NCBI GenBank assembly: GCA_945903465.1
Contig: CAMDOF010000056.1
Coordinates: forward strand, 1-40,713
DNA from: Opitutus sp. GAS368
Lineage (GTDB): Bacteria > Verrucomicrobiota > Verrucomicrobiia > Opitutales > Opitutaceae
DNA: 40,713 bases
Reading direction: 5' to 3'
In this document: piece after piece, positions 6,851-17,200 of the stretch
How positions within the stretch are numbered: the stretch's first letter is position 1
Layout: every line of letters starts with the position of its first letter
Made by a program: the position numbers and the translations under genes
The notes under the pieces: model-generated
What the model saw: only the letters and a program-made list of their open reading frames with translations
What the model was told of the DNA's origin: nothing
Database searches by the model: none

Positions 6851-9844
6851 ATGACACACCACCGGGCCGCCGCATGCGCGGCCATCCTCAGCTTCGGGAC
6901 GGCCCTGCCGGCCGCGGACAAAGAAGTCATCGACCTCTCGCCCTTCGTCGTCTCCAGCGAGGGCGACGAGGGCTACCGGGCGAGCAACACGCTTTCAGGC
7001 ACCCGGATGAACACGAGCCTCCTGCACACGCCGGCCGCGATCTCCGTGCTCACGAAGGAATTTCTCGACGACATCGGGGCCGAAAACGTCGGCGACATGC
7101 TGAAGTTCGCGATGAGTTCGGAACACGAACGCAGCGATCCCTCGGGCGGCATCCAGCAGGCGTTCGATGTGCGCGCGACCATTCGCGGCTTCACGGAGTC
7201 CGCCATTTCGCGCGACTACCTGCCAAACATGGTCGAGGGCCGGGGCATTCTCGCCTCGGATCGGTTCAACGTCGACCGGGCCGACCTGAGCCGCGGACCC
7301 AACTCGATTCTCTTTGGTGCGGGCCGCCCGGGCGGGGCGCTCAATCTGACCTCGAAGCGGGCGGTCCTGAACGGCCGGCAGAGATCGGTCACGCTCACCG
7401 TCGGCAATTTTGCCAAGAAGCGCACCGAGTTCGATTTCGCGGTGCCGCTGATCAAGGACAAGCTCGCGCTGCGCACCAACGGCGTCTGGGAGGACCGCGA
7501 AGGCTGGTTTGAGTTCGAGATGCAGCGGCAGAAGGGTTTCGCGCTGGCGACCACGTATCAGCCGTTCAAGAGCACCCAGATCCGCGCCGGCGTCGAGCGG
7601 ATGGTCCGCGATCAAGTGACGGGCGGGAACTTTCCGCACGCCGACTTTGGCTATTCGCGCTGGGTGAAGAACGGTTCGCCGCTCGCGGGCAACCCGCTTC
7701 TGCCGGGGACGAATCCCGCCCCGACGCTGCTGCGCTCCATCAACACGCAGCAGGTGGTGTTTGCGCCGCAGGTCCGGCCGCAGCCGTTCCGCCTCTCGAT
7801 GGTCGGGGCCGATTTGCGTCCGGATCTCCCGGGGACGCAGGCCAGCGGTTTTTGGGAAACGATTTCGGGGGCCAACGCCCCAATCGGCAACACCGTCGAC
7901 GATCCGTACTGGGGCCAGGTCATCCCGGCCAACGCCTACCTCGCCGGCCCGGGCCGCAACGCCAACTACACCTACACGCTCTACTCCGTCTTCATCGACC
8001 AGCGGATCGGCGGCCTGAATTTCGAGTTCGGTTACAATCGCACGACCTACCGCCGGGGATTCACGCAGGCCGCGGCCAACGCAATCGGCGACCCCAACCC
8101 GGTCCTCCCCGGCGCGTATTACGCCGATGGCGACTCGGCGATCACCGGCGGCCGCAACCCGGGCACGCTGTTGCCTGACATCGCGCGGGCCAACCCCTTC
8201 GTCGGCCTGCCCTACGTCCAGGGCCAGGTGACGCAGCAACTGTTCGATCAGCGGAGCGAATCGATGCGCGCCAGCGTGGGCTACGAACTCAACCTGACCC
8301 GGCTCCACCCCTGGTGGGGCCGCCACAGTTTCGCCGGATCATGGCAGCACAACAACAACCTCTTCGGCAACGGCACGGTGGGCGAATACAACATCGCGCC
8401 CGGTAACTCCCAGCCGATCGATTCCGCGACGAACATCATCTTCCGCCGCACCTACCTTGATTTTTGGAGTCCCGGCGGCGCCCGCGGTGCGCTCGACCCC
8501 TGGGCCAACCCAATCCCCGACGCGAAGGGGATGAAGGCGGCATACATTTTCAACAACTCATACCCGTGGAACGAAACCAAAAGCACCAGCGGGATGCTCG
8601 CGGCGCAAAGCCGGTTTCCGGGTGATCGCATCGTCCTCACCGCCGGCTATCGACGGGAGTCGATCGACAACAACAACGCCTCCCTCGGCGGTGAGCGCCT
8701 GCCCAACTCCACCAACCTGTGGGTCACGCGACCGTTTATCTTCGATGACGCCACCGCCGCTGCGTACTCCGGCGCCACCAAGACATTTGGCACGGTCGTC
8801 ATGCCCCTGCCGTGGCTCGGCTTCTCGTACAACCAATCCGAGAGCGTTTTTCCCCAGAGCAATTTCACCGACATCTACGATCGCCTGCTGGTGCCGAGCA
8901 AGGGCGAGGGGCGCGACTACTCGATGCGCCTCAATCTTCTCGACGGCCGCCTCTACGTGAACGTGAGCACCTACCGCAACATCGGCCTGGATCAGTTTCA
9001 CGATGTGACCAGCAACACGGTGCGCGCCCAGGGAATTCCCGTCTTGAACACCCTTCTCACCACGATGCTGCGCACCGGCCAGCCGCTGCCCGTCAGTCTC
9101 ACCGCCCTCGGCACCACCCAGGTCGGAACCTCCAAGTACCGCGAAACCGTCACGTCGGACGGTCGCGGCAGCGAAATCGAAATCACCGGCCGACTCGCGC
9201 CGGGCTGGAGCGTCTCGCTCAACTACGCGCGGCCCGAAATTGTGTTCACGGACCTCGCGCCGAGCATCAAGGGCTTCCTCGCCGAAAACCAGGCCGCCTG
9301 GAACGGGAGCCGTGCACCCCTCGAGTCGACCCCCGCCACGGTCGCGACCTTCGTCCGCGCGCGCGACAACACGCCGTCGCGCGACTTCGTGCTCAACCCC
9401 GCCACGTTCAACGACGCCTACGACTACGTGCAGTCGCTCGTGGACATCGTGAATTACGGCACCGGCAAGCCGCCACTCTCCTTCGTCGGCGAGTCGTTCA
9501 ATGCCTTCACGAGCTATCGCTTTCCCGAGGGCGTCCCGACGCTGCTCCGCTCCGCGCGGGTGGGCTTCGGCGCCAATTACCGCGGCCCAGCGGTGATCGG
9601 TTTCGATGCCGCGAACGACAACAACCCGATCTACGGCCAGAGCTCGATCCTCTTCAATCTGATGCTCGGAAAACAGATTCGGATCCGCCGCGGCCAGTCG
9701 CTCGATCTGCAGTTGAACGTCGAAAACCTCTTCCGGCAGGAGGATCTCCTGCCGTTCTCGGCGGCGACCCCGGGCACGGTCCTCCGCTACCAATTGCCGC
9801 GGGTCCGCCACGGCTGGACGGTCCGGGCGACGTACCTGTTTTAG
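6851..9844 (+). CDS. TonB-dependent receptor without N-terminal regulatory domain (TBDR2)
   Basis: About 997 aa from the ATG at 6851 (an ATG at 6818 adds 11 residues but worsens the signal peptide MTHHRAAACAAILSF...LPAA). The mature end is short: EVIDLSPFVVSSE is the TonB-box-like strand, followed at once by GYRASNTLSGTRMNT and the plug (AAISVLTKEFLDDIGAENVG, RGFTESAISRDYLPNM, RGPNSILFGAGRPGG). The barrel ends QLNVENLFRQED...VRATYLF. This is a different receptor class from TBDR1 and TBDR3 and matches TBDR6 in plan. It would be an outer-membrane, TonB-energised importer; substrate unknown. It is transcribed in the same direction as its neighbours, but the ~400-bp gap with the leader repeat suggests its own promoter. 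Confidence 0.9.
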   Translation: MTHHRAAACAAILSFGTALPAADKEVIDLSPFVVSSEGDEGYRASNTLSGTRMNTSLLHTPAAISVLTKEFLDDIGAENVGDMLKFAMSSEHERSDPSGGIQQAFDVRATIRGFTESAISRDYLPNMVEGRGILASDRFNVDRADLSRGPNSILFGAGRPGGALNLTSKRAVLNGRQRSVTLTVGNFAKKRTEFDFAVPLIKDKLALRTNGVWEDREGWFEFEMQRQKGFALATTYQPFKSTQIRAGVERMVRDQVTGGNFPHADFGYSRWVKNGSPLAGNPLLPGTNPAPTLLRSINTQQVVFAPQVRPQPFRLSMVGADLRPDLPGTQASGFWETISGANAPIGNTVDDPYWGQVIPANAYLAGPGRNANYTYTLYSVFIDQRIGGLNFEFGYNRTTYRRGFTQAAANAIGDPNPVLPGAYYADGDSAITGGRNPGTLLPDIARANPFVGLPYVQGQVTQQLFDQRSESMRASVGYELNLTRLHPWWGRHSFAGSWQHNNNLFGNGTVGEYNIAPGNSQPIDSATNIIFRRTYLDFWSPGGARGALDPWANPIPDAKGMKAAYIFNNSYPWNETKSTSGMLAAQSRFPGDRIVLTAGYRRESIDNNNASLGGERLPNSTNLWVTRPFIFDDATAAAYSGATKTFGTVVMPLPWLGFSYNQSESVFPQSNFTDIYDRLLVPSKGEGRDYSMRLNLLDGRLYVNVSTYRNIGLDQFHDVTSNTVRAQGIPVLNTLLTTMLRTGQPLPVSLTALGTTQVGTSKYRETVTSDGRGSEIEITGRLAPGWSVSLNYARPEIVFTDLAPSIKGFLAENQAAWNGSRAPLESTPATVATFVRARDNTPSRDFVLNPATFNDAYDYVQSLVDIVNYGTGKPPLSFVGESFNAFTSYRFPEGVPTLLRSARVGFGANYRGPAVIGFDAANDNNPIYGQSSILFNLMLGKQIRIRRGQSLDLQLNVENLFRQEDLLPFSAATPGTVLRYQLPRVRHGWTVRATYLF

Positions 9845-10500
9845 CCATAAAAATTCGGTCGAACTCACTTTCACAAATGATCAGGCCGTCACCCGGTGGT
9901 GGAGGGCGGGCGCTTGCGCCATGCCGTGATTTCCGTCGCGAAGCGGCACGTCGGTGAGCGACGGGGCCTCCATGCCAGTGCCTCGCCAAGGATTAATTGC
10001 GCCGCGGTCCGGGTTTTTTTTGACCGGCGGCCAAGAAAGTGCGATGTCGTTGTAAACGGGCGCCACGGTCGACCACCCCGTGCGAGCGGGATGGCTTCTC
10101 GCTCTCCGGCGACCGCCAGGCAACCTGGCAAGTGGCTGCAAGCGCCAGCGAGTGGAGCGCACCGGTGGACTGTTCGCGGGCGCTCGCAGCTATCCGTCGC
10201 GAGATTCCGTGGTCGCCGCCCTGCCACGCGATTTCGGACCCCAACGTCCGGTCCACCGGGCCGAACCTGAACCTTCGGCCGCCGGCCCCGTCGCCCGCCA
10301 GCCCGAAGCCGCCGCGAGCGAACCGGTCTTCTGGACGGAGTCCACGCGCCCCGACGACCAGGCCACCGGCCGACGCCGACGCCACCTTGCGCCGACGCCG
10401 CCACCTTGCGCCGACGCCGACCCAGCCGCCCCCACGGCTGGCGACGTGCCAGCCGACGCGCCGGAGCCGGCCTGAGGAAATTTTAAAAAACGCTGGCTCC
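9845..10500. other. GC-rich intergenic stretch without a convincing gene
   Basis: Open frames here lack start signals, protein-like composition and similarity to known families, and several overlap on both strands as expected in GC-rich DNA. The only structure I see is a perfect 19-bp tandem duplication (GCCACCTTGCGCCGACGCC, 10381-10399 and 10400-10418) inside a run of GCCGAC triplet-like repeats, and a small dyad GGCGC-TT-GCGCC near 9910. The leader repeat L2 starts directly after this stretch. Confidence 0.5.
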
Positions 10501-10769
10501 TTGACTCCGAACGATCCGGAGGCCTGCATCCGCGCATCGTTGCCCCCGCGATGATTGCCCCGCAAACGGCAAGCCGCGCCTCGATTCGCACCTGCAATCC
10601 CCTTTTCCATAGCCTGCCGTTCCGCGCCCCAAGTCCCCAACATCAACCGAACCCGCCACCCTCTCGAAATCGACTCATTTAAAATCGACTCATTTACAGC
10701 TAATTCATCCAAATCCCACCATGCCCCTCCCCTTAAAACCCTCCCCCCGCAAATCCAGTTTCCTATCAA
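10501..10769 (+). repeat. receptor leader repeat L2, upstream of TBDR3
   Basis: Second copy of the 250-bp leader block seen at 6522-6772. It contains its own 15-bp tandem duplication AAATCGACTCATTTA (10667-10681 and 10682-10696), which accounts for most of the length difference. It ends with GCAAATCCAGTTTCC (10749-10763) followed by TATCAATAATTGG, 7-20 bp before the chosen TBDR3 start. A partial third copy at 14047-14127 precedes TBDR4. Confidence 0.7.
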
Positions 10770-10783
10770 TAATTGGCCCCGTC

Positions 10784-13741
10784 ATGTCCGGTCGCGGCTG
10801 GCGATCGCTCACGCTGCTTACGCTGCTGACCTTCGCGTTCTTGGTGATTTCAGCACCCGCGGCCGAGATCGGCACCATCACCGGTTCCGTGAGCAACGCC
10901 GCCACGGGCAAATTTCTCGAAGGCGCGAAGATCGAAGTCCCCCAGCTCGGCCTGACCACCTTCACCGACAACACGGGACGCTTCTTGCTTCCGAGCGTGG
11001 CGGCCGGTGCGCACGACGTCGTGGTGTCCTACATCGGCCTTGATCCCGTGCGCAACCCAGTGACGGTCGCCGCGGGCCAGCGGGCGGTGCGCGACTTCAG
11101 CCTGACCACAGGCATTTACATGCTCCAGGAGTTCCGGGTTACCGGAGAGCGTGAGGGTGACGCGCTGGCGATCACTGCGCAGCGCAATGCGGACAACGTG
11201 AAGAACATCGTCGCGATGGATTCGTTTGGCAATCTGCCCAACATGAGCGCGGGCGAGGTCGTCATGCGCCTCCCCGGCATCGCGGGCAACCCCACCGATG
11301 AGGGTCTCGCCTACGCGTTCAACGTACGCGGCATGGCGCCCGGGCTCAACACCGTCACCGTGGATGGCGGGCTTCTCCCGAGCATCGGCACGGATCGCAG
11401 CTTCCAACTGCAAAGCATCACCGGCACGATGTTCGAGCAGCTCGAGCTCATCAAGGGGCATACTCCGGACAAGGGCGCCGATTCGCTCGGCGGAACGATT
11501 AACATGAAGACACGCTCGACGCTCAGCATGAAGGAGAAACGCCGTCTCACGTACAGCGCCACCGTTCGCACCGCGCCTTCCTTGACGGAACAGGTTCCGC
11601 TCCGCGAGGGCCACCGTTCCCATCCGTTGTTCACGCTGGGCTATCAGGAGGTGTTCAGCGTCCTCGGCGGCGAGCGCAACCTCGGCGTCGCCGTCAATTT
11701 GTTTTACAGTGAAAACGGCGTGGGGGGCTTCGGCACTGATCGGGATTTTCAGAACACGCCGAACGACGTCGCCTATCTCTGGGGCTATCGCACGTGGGAT
11801 AACTATAACAACCGCAAGCAGAGCAGCGTGAACGTGAAGACGGACTACCGCTACTCCGCCAACTCTAAGTTCACGCTCAAACTCACGTCGAACGACAACA
11901 TCGAGAAATTCCGGAAGGTCTATGAGTCACGGGCCTACACCGGAACAGCCACGACCGTGCCCAACGCCACGACGTCGGGCGTGATCCCCGGCTTCACCAA
12001 TCTCATCACGCAGGTACGCGGCGTCGCCAGCTCGGTCATCGATATCAAGACCTCCGGACCCAACAACTATCTGGTTCGCGTCTATCAATTGGATTTCGGT
12101 GCGGAGCACGAGTACGGGCCGCTGCAGATTGATTACAATGCCGGAGCCTCGCAGAACAACCAATGGAACGGCACCGGCGTGGGCGCCTATCTGACCCAGC
12201 GCATCAGCAACGTCGGTTGGATCCTCGATCGCACCCAGTCCGATCTCTATCCGCGATTCACCCAGACCGAGGGGGCCGACATCACCAACGCGGCCAACTA
12301 CCGCCCGATCGCCAACGGCCTCACGGTCACGCCGAACAACAACAAGCAAAAGGTGAAGCAGCTCCGGGGCAATGTCCGCTACGCGTTGCCCATCCAGGTT
12401 CCGACTTTCTTTAAACTGGGCTTTGCCTGGCGCGAGCAGACGTTGGTGAACCGGAGTTACTCCCGCCGCTGGAGCTACACCGGCACGACGGGGCTGCCCG
12501 CGGATCCTTCCCTCATCACGTTCGCCTCGATCAAGACCGGCACCCGGCTCCCGATGTGGGAGGTGGTGCCCGTGATGCGGGATCACCAGCCCGCCGATCC
12601 CGCGGTTTGGCGCGAAGATCAATACTATTCCGAGCAGGTCTCCAAGTACACCGGGCAGCGCGGTTTCACTGAAGCGGTGACCGCAGGCTACGCGATGGCG
12701 CAGGGTAAATTTGGCCATGAGGGGTGGCTGGCTCGCACCGGTTATCTGACCGGCGTACGCACGGAGAAGACCGAAACGGAAGGTTGGGGCTGGGTCCGCG
12801 CCCGCTTCGGCAGCACCGCCGCCCAGCAACTGGCCGATCCGGTCGGTTCGGCGGCACGCGACTACGCGAATACGCGGCGGGTAACCGAGGGCAGCTACAA
12901 GAAACCGTTTCCGAGCGCCCACCTGAACCATGACATCACGTCCAACCTCAAAACCCGCGTCAGCTGGTCGACGAGCTTCGGCCGCCCGGCACTGTCCAAC
13001 CTGCTACCCAACGAGACGGTGAACGAAACGGCCCAGACAATCACGATCAACAACCCCAGTCTTCTGCCCCAGACCGCCCAGAATTGGGACGCGACGCTCG
13101 ATTATTATTTCGAACCGGTGGGCAACCTCTCAGTCGGCTGGTTCCACAAGACGATCAAGGATTACATCGTCAGCGGCGCTAATGCCGGCATCGTGGAGAC
13201 AGGGAACGACAACGCCTACAACGGCGAGTACGCCGGATTCACGCGCCTGACGACCTCGAACGCCGGCACCGCGATTGTGCAAGGGTGGGAGTTCAGTTAC
13301 GGGCAACAGTTCACCTTCCTGCCCGGCCTGCTCAAGGGTTTCAGCGGCTCAGCCAATTATACGATCCTCAATACCCACGGAAATTTTGGCGGCAAGGCGT
13401 ACCAGTCCACGGGACAGATCGCCGGCTTCATTCCCCGGACCGGCAACGTCAGCCTGAGCTGGCGCTACCGCGGCTTCAGCACCCGCGTGCTGTACAATTT
13501 CACGGGTAGTCACGTCTCCACGTACTCGGCCACGGCCCCGTCGTTGAACTATTATCGCTTTGCGCGCAACACCGTGAACCTCGGCCTGGCCTATCAAGTA
13601 CGTTCGAACCTCAGCTTTTCTGTCGACGTTTCCAATCTCTTCAACGAACCGCAAAAACTCTACACCGGCGTCCCCGATCGAATGCGGACCACGATCATCA
13701 ATTTCACGACCATTACGTTTGGCATGAACGGCAGGTTCTGA
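10784..13741 (+). CDS. TonB-dependent receptor with carboxypeptidase-regulatory-like domain (TBDR3), paralogue of TBDR1
   Basis: About 985 aa from the ATG at 10784. An in-frame ATG at 10721 would add 21 residues, but those are encoded by the repeated leader and the signal peptide (MSGRGWRSLTLLTLLTFAFL...APAA) begins at 10784. Order: signal peptide, carboxypeptidase-regulatory-like domain (IGTITGSVSNAATGKFLEGA), plug (VKNIVAMDSFGNLPNMSAGE, VVMRLPGIAGNPTDEGLAYA, SLGGTINMKTRSTLS) and barrel ending SVDVSNLFNEP...MNGRF. Whole stretches match TBDR1 residue for residue, including the plug and the turns around QQFTFLPGLLKG, so the two arose by duplication, with TBDR2 between them. The differing extracellular-loop regions suggest related but distinct ligands (inference). 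Confidence 0.9.
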   Translation: MSGRGWRSLTLLTLLTFAFLVISAPAAEIGTITGSVSNAATGKFLEGAKIEVPQLGLTTFTDNTGRFLLPSVAAGAHDVVVSYIGLDPVRNPVTVAAGQRAVRDFSLTTGIYMLQEFRVTGEREGDALAITAQRNADNVKNIVAMDSFGNLPNMSAGEVVMRLPGIAGNPTDEGLAYAFNVRGMAPGLNTVTVDGGLLPSIGTDRSFQLQSITGTMFEQLELIKGHTPDKGADSLGGTINMKTRSTLSMKEKRRLTYSATVRTAPSLTEQVPLREGHRSHPLFTLGYQEVFSVLGGERNLGVAVNLFYSENGVGGFGTDRDFQNTPNDVAYLWGYRTWDNYNNRKQSSVNVKTDYRYSANSKFTLKLTSNDNIEKFRKVYESRAYTGTATTVPNATTSGVIPGFTNLITQVRGVASSVIDIKTSGPNNYLVRVYQLDFGAEHEYGPLQIDYNAGASQNNQWNGTGVGAYLTQRISNVGWILDRTQSDLYPRFTQTEGADITNAANYRPIANGLTVTPNNNKQKVKQLRGNVRYALPIQVPTFFKLGFAWREQTLVNRSYSRRWSYTGTTGLPADPSLITFASIKTGTRLPMWEVVPVMRDHQPADPAVWREDQYYSEQVSKYTGQRGFTEAVTAGYAMAQGKFGHEGWLARTGYLTGVRTEKTETEGWGWVRARFGSTAAQQLADPVGSAARDYANTRRVTEGSYKKPFPSAHLNHDITSNLKTRVSWSTSFGRPALSNLLPNETVNETAQTITINNPSLLPQTAQNWDATLDYYFEPVGNLSVGWFHKTIKDYIVSGANAGIVETGNDNAYNGEYAGFTRLTTSNAGTAIVQGWEFSYGQQFTFLPGLLKGFSGSANYTILNTHGNFGGKAYQSTGQIAGFIPRTGNVSLSWRYRGFSTRVLYNFTGSHVSTYSATAPSLNYYRFARNTVNLGLAYQVRSNLSFSVDVSNLFNEPQKLYTGVPDRMRTTIINFTTITFGMNGRF

Positions 13742-14046
13742 TCCCGGAGTGACTTCAAGTTGAAGCGGCCCCCAAGCCGTAATCCTGTGGCGTCCGGGTG
13801 CCGCTCGCCGGCGCCTGCGGGCGTCAGCCAGCGACACCCCGCAGAAAACTCGGCCTCGACGGAGCTCGGCCCTCCCCGGCCGACCGGAATCATGAAATGG
13901 TAAATTCTGCGATCATTCCTCGTAATCACGTTGTTTGCCGCCCGGGCGGCGGCGGCAAATCCGGCTCCTCGGTCGTGCCCACGGCCGGGTCGAAGGCGGA
14001 GCGTTATCCGCTCGAGGTTTAGCTGAACGGGATCACGGAGCAGCCA
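13742..14046. other. intergenic stretch between TBDR3 and the leader repeat
   Basis: No gene is visible. Around 13855 the sequence GCCTCGACGGAGCTCGGCCC has the look of a dispersed intergenic repeat, because its CGACGGAGCTCG core is nearly palindromic. I see no second copy in this window. Confidence 0.4.
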
Positions 14047-14127
14047 ATCGACTCAGCTCCAGCGAACTCATCCAAATCCCACCCTCCCCCTCGCCTTAAA
14101 CCCCTCCCCCCCGCAAAGCCCGTTTCC
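14047..14127 (+). repeat. receptor leader repeat L3 (partial), upstream of TBDR4
   Basis: ATCGACTCAG, AACTCATCCAAATCCCACC, CCTTAAACCCCTCCCCCC and GCAAAGCCCGTTTCC align in order with the last 80 bases of L2. The left part of the block is missing. The MPLP codons are absent because the ATG is lost. A further core copy, GCAAATCCAGTTTTC, follows at 14241-14255, 36 bp before the TBDR4 start, and TATATAA at about 14269 could be a -10 element. Confidence 0.6.
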
Positions 14128-14143
14128 GAGTAGGTCCCGCCCC

Positions 14144-14156
14144 AAAATCGGATTTT
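14144..14156. promoter_or_regulatory. AAAATC-G-GATTTT dyad upstream of TBDR4
   Basis: Identical to the dyad at 3376-3388 before TBDR1 and embedded in the same 29-base context with three differences. Here it lies about 135 bp before the start codon, compared with 34 bp for TBDR1, so a fixed operator position is not supported. Confidence 0.35.
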
Positions 14157-14290
14157 GGCCGTGACAGAAAAAAACCGAGCCAACATTTTGCCCCGACGCT
14201 TAACAAAGGGGGTTTCTTAGCAGCCAAACCCCGTCTCCCCGCAAATCCAGTTTTCTAGCAGCCATCTATATAACACCTCTTTCTCGACCC

Positions 14291-17200
14291 ATGATTGCTT
14301 CGCTTCGCCGGCTGACCGCGGCCGTTTTTTTCCTTTCCCTCGGAGTCGCTCTCGCCGCCACCGGCACGATCACCGGTCGCGTCCAGAACGTCGTCACCGG
14401 CCAATACCTTAACAAGGCCCGGGTCACGCTGCGCGGCGGCGACCAGGTCGTGTTCACCGACAACTTCGGCACCTACCAGCTCATCGGCGTCCCCGAGGGT
14501 CCCGCGATCGTCGAGTTCTTCTACACGGACCTCGACGCCGTCGTCGTCAGCCTCACCGTGTCCGCTGGCGGTACGGTCGAGCACCACGTCGATCTCTCGA
14601 GTGCGCAGCGCTACGGGCGCGACACGGCGGCGGTGAAACTCGACGCGTTCGTCGTCGCTACCGACAAGGAGACCGACGCGCAGGCCATCGCGACCAACGA
14701 GCAGCGTTTCGCCCCGAACCTGAAGAACGTCCTCTCGACCGACGCGCTGGGGGATGTGCTCGGCGGAAGCGTGGGGGAGTTTTTGAAATTCATGCCCGGC
14801 CTCACCGCCGATTTCGACAACGCTGACATCGCGGGTGTCTCCGTGCGCGGCCTCGGCGGCGCGATGACGTCGATCACCGCCGACGGCGCGCCCGCGACCA
14901 ACATCTGGACTGGTGCCACGCGCACCGTCGATGTGCGCTCGATGGCGCTCAACGACATCTCCCGCATCGAGCTCGCCAAGGTCCCCACGCCAGCCAACCC
15001 CGCCGACTCGCTCGGGGGCTCGGTGAACCTCATCAGCAAGAGCGCCTTCGAGCGCAGCGGCCGGCAACTTCGCTGGGGCGTCAACCTCGTGGGCAACCAC
15101 GAGGAGCTCTCGCTCCACCGCACGCCGCACTCGCAGCGCGATCAGCTCGAGTACACCATTCTCCCCGGCGCCAATTTTGACTTCACGTGGCCCATCACGC
15201 GCGACTTCGGCCTCGTGATCGCCGGCACCACGGCGGAAATCTACAATGAGCAGCACTTCGCGCGCACGACCTGGGCTACGACGGGCGCGGGCGGAGAGCT
15301 CGCGACGGCCTCGCAGACGAATCCCTATCTCCAGTCCTTCCTGTTGATCGACGGCCCGCGCAACATCTCCCGCAATTCCTTCAGCGCGAAGGCCGATTGG
15401 CGCGTGTGGCGCCACGGGGTGCTGTCCCTCGGCCACGTCATGAACCGCTCGACGACGCGGATCGGGGCGCTCCAGCTCACGTTCAACGCCGGTGCCAACG
15501 GCACGGCCACGCCCGCCAACGCCTCGCCCAATGCCACCTGGGATCCGACATATTTCCGCGGATCTCTCGGCCGCGCCACGATCACCAACAACGGCACCGC
15601 GCAGCTCGCGAACCAGAAGAGCGACAACACCAACCTTGCCTTCCGCTACGACGACGGTCGCTGGCGGATCGAGTCCGGCCTCAGCCGATCCGAGTCGCGC
15701 TTCAAACGCCGCTACTGGGACGGCGGCTTCTTCTACCAGGCCCTCGCCACCAACAACCGCCCCATCCGGATCAACTTCCTCGATATCGAGGGCGACAAGC
15801 CCGGCCGCATCGAGGTGTTCGACGCCACCAACCAGCCATTCGAGTGGCGCTCGCTCTCGAATTACCGCCCGACCACAACCAACGTCGCCGACACCAACAC
15901 CATCAACCTCGCGGGCAACGGCTACCTCAACGTCCGCCGCCGTCTGGATTTTCTCCCGTTTCCCACCGCCCTCCAGATCGGCGGCGCCCAGCGTATGCAG
16001 CGTTTGGATACGAATCCCCAGACGATCAACTGGACCTTTGCCGGCCCCGCCAACGCCACCGCCGAGCCCTACCGCATGCAGGTCTATCGCAACATGGACT
16101 CACACTACGGCTATTTCGGCATCGAGTGGATGGCGCCGGTCCGCGCCTTTCAGGCCTATCAGGCCAGTCCGGCACTCTACACCAAGACCGAGGCGCAGGC
16201 GGTGGCCGAGGGCAACGCCCGGATCGACGGCTCTGAATTCGTCCGTGAGACCGTCCGCTCCGCCTATGCCCAGACCGACGTCGCATTTTTTCACAACCGG
16301 CTGCGTTTGCTCGGCGGCGTGCGGTTCGAGCAGACGAAGGACGACGGCCAGGGCGGCCTCAACAACGCCGACGCCGTCTGGCAGCGCAACCCCGACGGCG
16401 CCTACGTCCGCACCGCCGCCGGCGCGCGCGTGCGCAAGCCCGAGGCGGGCGCCGTCAATTCCTACGCGCAGTTCCTCCTCACCCGCAAGATGCGCGCCGT
16501 CTCTTCCAATCGCGCCTACAGCGGCTACTACCCGAGCGCGCACCTGAATTTCAACGTGACTGAAAACTTCGTCGCCCGCACCGCGTGGGCCCGGACCTAC
16601 GGCCGCCCCAACTTCACCGACATCATCCCCCGCACCGTCGCCACAGCCGCCGATATCAACGACAACGATCCCGATCCCGTCACCGGCCGCGGCACGCTCA
16701 GCATCCGCAATCCCGCGCTCAAACCGTGGACCGCGGATAACTTCGATCTCTCGTTCGAATTCTACACCCCGCAGGGAGGCCTCCTCAGCGCCGGTGTCTT
16801 CCGCAAGGACATCGCCAACTTCTTCGGCGACTCCGCCCGCATCGCCGACGCTGCGCTGCTCAGCGAGCTCAGTCTCGACCCGCGTTATCTCGGCTGGAAT
16901 GTCCTCACCAAATTCAATGCCGGCGACGCCCGCATCACCGGCGCGGAATTCAACACCCGTCACTCGCTGCGCGTGCTCGGCCGCCTCGGCGCGCCTTTCA
17001 CCGTCTTCGCCAACGCGACCTTCCTCGACCTCGATGGTGAGCCGCGCGCGGCGTTCACGAGCTTTGTCCCCAAGAGCGGCAACTGGGGCGCCACGTTCGC
17101 CCACAAGCGCATCTCCGTCACCGCCCGGTGGAACTACCGTGGCGTGGATCGGCGGGCGCCGCAGGCGGTGTTCGGCCCCGACGGGTACGAATACTACAAG

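Noticed and set aside
9993..10769. Possible genes in the TBDR2-TBDR3 gap on either strand
   Set aside because: Frames overlap in multiple registers, run through the repeated leader and tandem repeats, and show no family character or ribosome-binding site.
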